This document shows positions 61,501 through 64,000 of a stretch of 64,000 nucleotides of DNA, piece after piece (position 1 is the first letter of the stretch; every line of letters starts with the position of its first letter). Below the pieces are notes generated by a model. It did not search any database, was not told where the DNA came from, and saw only the letters and a program-made list of their open reading frames with translations. The position numbers and the translations under genes were made by a program. The stretch is from Sorghum bicolor (lineage: Eukaryota; Streptophyta; Magnoliopsida; Poales; Poaceae). The stretch spans positions 5,398,462 to 5,462,461 of the forward strand of contig NC_012878.2 of assembly GCF_000003195.3 (NCBI RefSeq). The letters run 5' to 3'.

Positions 61501-64000
61501 GGACATATATTTAAAGACTATTCACCTCACTGACCGAATTTACACAAGATTCATGATTGGGACAAATCAGCCACAACCTGCAACTAATAAACTAGCAAAT
61601 GAAGAAGCTAGAGAGTATTTATCCTACATGGCCACAACTCTAGGGTTTGAATTTGAATGCCTTTGGCCTTGATAGACATGGATCTTAAAGAAAGATTTAA
61701 ATTTGACGAGCAAGTGAACCATCTGAGAGGGAATAACTATTCAGTCAGTGAGGCCTTATTTGCATGGAGAACTACTTTGACATTTGAAAGTAAATCCTGA
61801 AAGTTTTTTAGAGCAATCCCCCTTATCTGAACAAGGCCTAATTCGCATAACATGTACATAGCTTTTCAAATCATACCTATTAAGCCAATCACTAGGCTAT
61901 GAACTAGGAGTACGTTCCCTGTGGGATCTAGTTATTCCATAACAGTCAAATAAAAAAGGTTAAGCTGAATCAAAGGTCTGAGTAAGATGATAAACTCTAA
62001 ATGTCTAATACAAGATTTTTCTTTAATATTTACAGGGGCAGATGACGATGATGAGATGCCCATGGATGTCGATGTTAAAATTAATCTTGATGTTGATTTG
62101 GAAAGACAGATAACTGTAGCAATTGATTCAAAGCTCCTTCAACATTTGGTACGAATCCTAAACAACCATGGATGTTCTTGCCCTTCATAACCCATTGGGC
62201 TTCTTATTCTTTTATATCTTGTTTGACCATAGGTTGTATAATTCATAGGTGAATGCCCTCTTCAGAGGTACATTAAGCACAAATGATTCTGATCTGTCTG
62301 GACCATCAGATGCTGAAGTGGATGCTGTAGGATCTATTTGTGCTTTTCTTCATGTCACATTCAATACATTCCCTCTAGAGCGAATTATGACTGTACTGGC
62401 CTACCGGACTGAAATTGTTCCTGCACTATGGAACTTCATAAAGCGGTGCAATGCAAACCGAAGATGGCCATTTTTTTCTAAGTTTGCATCTTCATTACCT
62501 GCTGATGTTCCTGGTTGGCTCCTTCCCATGTCTGTATTCTGTCCCATATACAGGTAAAAGCCCCCCCTCCTCTGCTGTGAAACAGTTAGCCAATATCTCT
62601 CTTTTTTTCTAACGGCTTATTTTGTGAAGTTATTGGAATAAATATAAAAAGGGCAACATCTTTCCTCAGATGCTTATGATGCTTTGTCTTTGCTCCTCAT
62701 ACCAGGCACATGTTGAAGATAATTGATAATGGGGAGTTCTATGAACAGGAGAAACCCCTTTCCCTTAAAGATTTGAAGTCCTTGGTTCTCATTTTAAAGC
62801 AGGTATATAATAACACTGTGCTATTACCATTGTGGTATCATAAGCCATTCTCGTGCTGTGTTGAACACAGTTTTTTAAGCATCATAGCTGTTGTTAGTTA
62901 CTGTGGTCCTCTTATGCTTTCTGTTATTGGTTATAACTCTCCCTTTGTTATGGAAGCTCTGCTATTGGTTGGTGTCTCTCTGGCTGCACCTTGTTTTCAA
63001 GCATGCTACAGTCCCTGATGGATATGACTCTCCATTCCTGGCTTGTACTTGTTAACTATGCTTATAAAAAATTGAACAAAAATAGTGTCATGTTCTGAAA
63101 CTGTTAAAAACATCATAACTATTGAGTATTCGCTGTTGGTTTCAATTGAGTACTATATCAATCTGCAGGCGTTATGGCAACTTCTTTGGGTTATTCCATC
63201 CTCTTCTCCTCAGAAAGTGTCACCCAACCCTTCAGGCCTTAAAAAGTTGTCAGTGGAGAATGTCAAGACCAGAGCTAGGGTTGGGTTATCTGAACTACTC
63301 ACACAGGTTGATAATCTCGTCTTGATATCATGTTGTTATTTCTTCTATTGATTTCTTTTAATTCTGATTTTGGGTAGGTTGTGTATCTTTTTTGTTGTAA
63401 GGATAAGGATTTTGTACGTACTTATATTTATTGAGTGTTGAGAAAATTCCAATGATACTGTATGCATATTGGACTACTGGTGTTTCTCTGGGTAGTGCAC
63501 ACGTGGTCAGTTGTCATGTTACCTGAAAAACATCATGAACCTGATGCTGTGCTATGATTTTTTTTTTGTAGCTTTACACTGAGCCAAATGATGGTTCTTC
63601 AGTTACAAGACTAATATTTGAGCATTAGTCTTATTTGTTTCACAGTCATTTCTTGTTCATTCATATTAATTCTGTCTGAGTGTTTTCTGTTGACTGTTGC
63701 TATTTTATGTCCGTTCTGATTACAACATGCAGCTACTCTGTATATTATTTAATTATCATAGCTCATTAGGTTAATTTAAGTGCTACCTCATTGCAGTTGC
63801 AAGATTGGAACAACCGACTCCCATTTACTTCTGCAAGTGATTTCTATTCTCAAGAAGCAACAAGCGAAAATTTTGTGTCTCAGGTATGAATGCCTATGCT
63901 GTTTTGGATTAATTGAAATGTATTCCATGTGTTCATTCTTCTATGACTATGCATGTGTTTTTTCAGGCGATACTTGGTAATACTCGAGCATCAGAGATCA
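55569..64000 (+). CDS. UPL7: UPL7-like HECT E3 ubiquitin-protein ligase, 5' part (14 exons, continues)
   Basis: HECT ligases take ubiquitin from an E2 onto a catalytic Cys and pass it to substrates; the HECT domain is at the C-terminus, here outside the window. Exons: 55569-55727, 56570-56667, 56747-56874, 58184-58295, 58479-58656, 59324-59506, 59758-59940, 60812-60881, 62036-62148, 62249-62553, 62706-62802, 63169-63306, 63797-63883, 63967-64000+. All junctions are GT-AG and keep one frame for 628 codons, about half of the usual length of a little over 1,100. N-terminus MFFSGDPSSRRRVDLGG is followed by an IQ motif (ATKIQKFFRGKKALESAR) spanning exons 1-2, a UPL7 trait that may bind calmodulin-type proteins. 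Then helical repeats and an acidic DDDDEMPMDVDV stretch in exon 9. Assignment to UPL7 rests on remembered family features. Confidence 0.9.
57345..57750. mobile_element. Stowaway-ended element with GC-rich interior, in UPL7 intron 3
   Basis: CTCCCTCTGTCTGGGATT at the left and AATCCCAGACAGAGGGAC at the right are near-perfect inverted repeats flanked by TA (57343-57344, 57751-57752). At 406 bp it is long for a Stowaway, and its interior is GC-rich, with a 76-bp direct duplication, unlike the AT-rich interior of the others here. Confidence 0.8.
57496..57647. repeat. 76-bp tandem duplication, GC-rich with GCATGC motifs
   Basis: GGGCGTTCTGGGGGAGTGTA at 57496 and GGGCGTTCTAGGGGAGTGTA at 57572 begin two copies, each with GCATGCGG, CATGCGGGGA and GCATGC repeats. 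Frames on both strands result from the repeat. Confidence 0.88.
57900..57957. repeat. Alternating purine-pyrimidine tract (TGCG)n-(CG)n-(TG)n
   Basis: About 58 bp of strictly alternating sequence including a CGCGCGCGCG core, in UPL7 intron 3. The classic type of sequence able to adopt Z-DNA under supercoiling. Confidence 0.9.
58963..59196. mobile_element. Stowaway MITE in UPL7 intron 5
   Basis: CTCCCTCCGTCCCAAAAAGA ... ATTTCGGGACGGAGGGAG perfect terminal repeats, 234 bp, TA at 58961-58962 and 59197-59198. Good preservation suggests a recent insertion. Confidence 0.93.
61012..61148 (+). mobile_element. tRNA-derived SINE in UPL7 intron 8
   Basis: A-box-like TAGCTCAGTTGGT (61022-61034) and B-box-like GGTCAAGTCCTC (61066-61077), 32 bp apart, match the internal polymerase III promoter of plant SINEs. 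A GT-rich body and a pyrimidine-rich tail follow, ending in CTAGG and a T-run (61141-61148) that could stop polymerase III. Same sense as the gene. Target duplications were not found. Confidence 0.75.
61187..61385. mobile_element. Tourist-like MITE in UPL7 intron 8, TTA duplication
   Basis: GGCCCTGTTTGGTTCCC ... CCAACCAAACACCCCC, 199 bp, TTA at 61184-61186 and 61386-61388. Only about 40 bp from the SINE. Confidence 0.85.

Overview
The window looks like nuclear DNA from a grass. A panicoid of the Sorghum type is the best fit, but that is inference from sequence style, not a database match. The support is: genes with GT-AG introns; a very GC-rich first exon in one gene; many Tourist- and Stowaway-type MITEs; Ty1-copia elements and solo LTRs with exact target duplications; an L1-type LINE; and a tRNA-derived SINE. 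I see no prokaryotic or organellar genes, CRISPR arrays or rRNA.

Three host protein genes can be built exon by exon with an open frame across every junction. (1) A serine carboxypeptidase-like gene on the minus strand, 10239 to 6330: 10 exons, 475 aa, complete Ser-Asp-His triad. (2) A gibberellin 2-oxidase-like 2-oxoglutarate/Fe(II) dioxygenase on the plus strand, 37131 to 41903: 3 exons, 381 aa, complete HxD...H and RxS motifs, with a 3.1-kb first intron. (3) The 5' part of a UPL7-like HECT E3 ubiquitin ligase on the plus strand, 55569 to the window edge: 14 exons, 628 codons seen, N-terminal IQ motif; the HECT domain would lie beyond the window. The three genes show no sign of acting in one pathway.

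Layout. 1-4.6 kb: 3' part of a decayed Ty1-copia element. 4.6-6.2 kb: LINE scrap, a broken duplicate of carboxypeptidase exon 1, and a second copia 3' remnant. 6.3-10.2 kb: the carboxypeptidase gene. 10.3-20.5 kb: intergenic DNA with five Tourist-like or related MITEs, a 1463-bp solo LTR with GCTAC target duplication, RY-type repeats and a microsatellite. 20.55-23.48 kb: a 2926-bp solo LTR with GATCT duplication. 24.9-27.6 kb: a 648-bp Tourist-like element, a CACTA terminus and a Stowaway. 27.7-30.7 kb: a 5'-truncated LINE. 30.8-36.3 kb: MITEs and an LTR plus truncated gag on the minus strand. 37-42 kb: the GA2ox gene. 43.4-45.7 kb: LTR-like and LINE-tail sequence. 47-54 kb: MITEs, a locally duplicated segment split by an 1887-bp solo LTR, and a 508-bp TIR element with a 10-bp target duplication. 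55.1-64 kb: the UPL7-like gene, whose introns hold a Stowaway, a SINE, a Tourist-like MITE and an odd 406-bp Stowaway-ended element with a GC-rich internal duplication.

I did not find a convincing new multi-gene system. The most interesting items concern mobile DNA: the solo LTR whose empty site survives in a neighbouring repeat copy, clusters of an inverted CACCGGACGC motif inside two LTRs, the 10-bp-duplication TIR element, and the GC-rich element in UPL7 intron 3.
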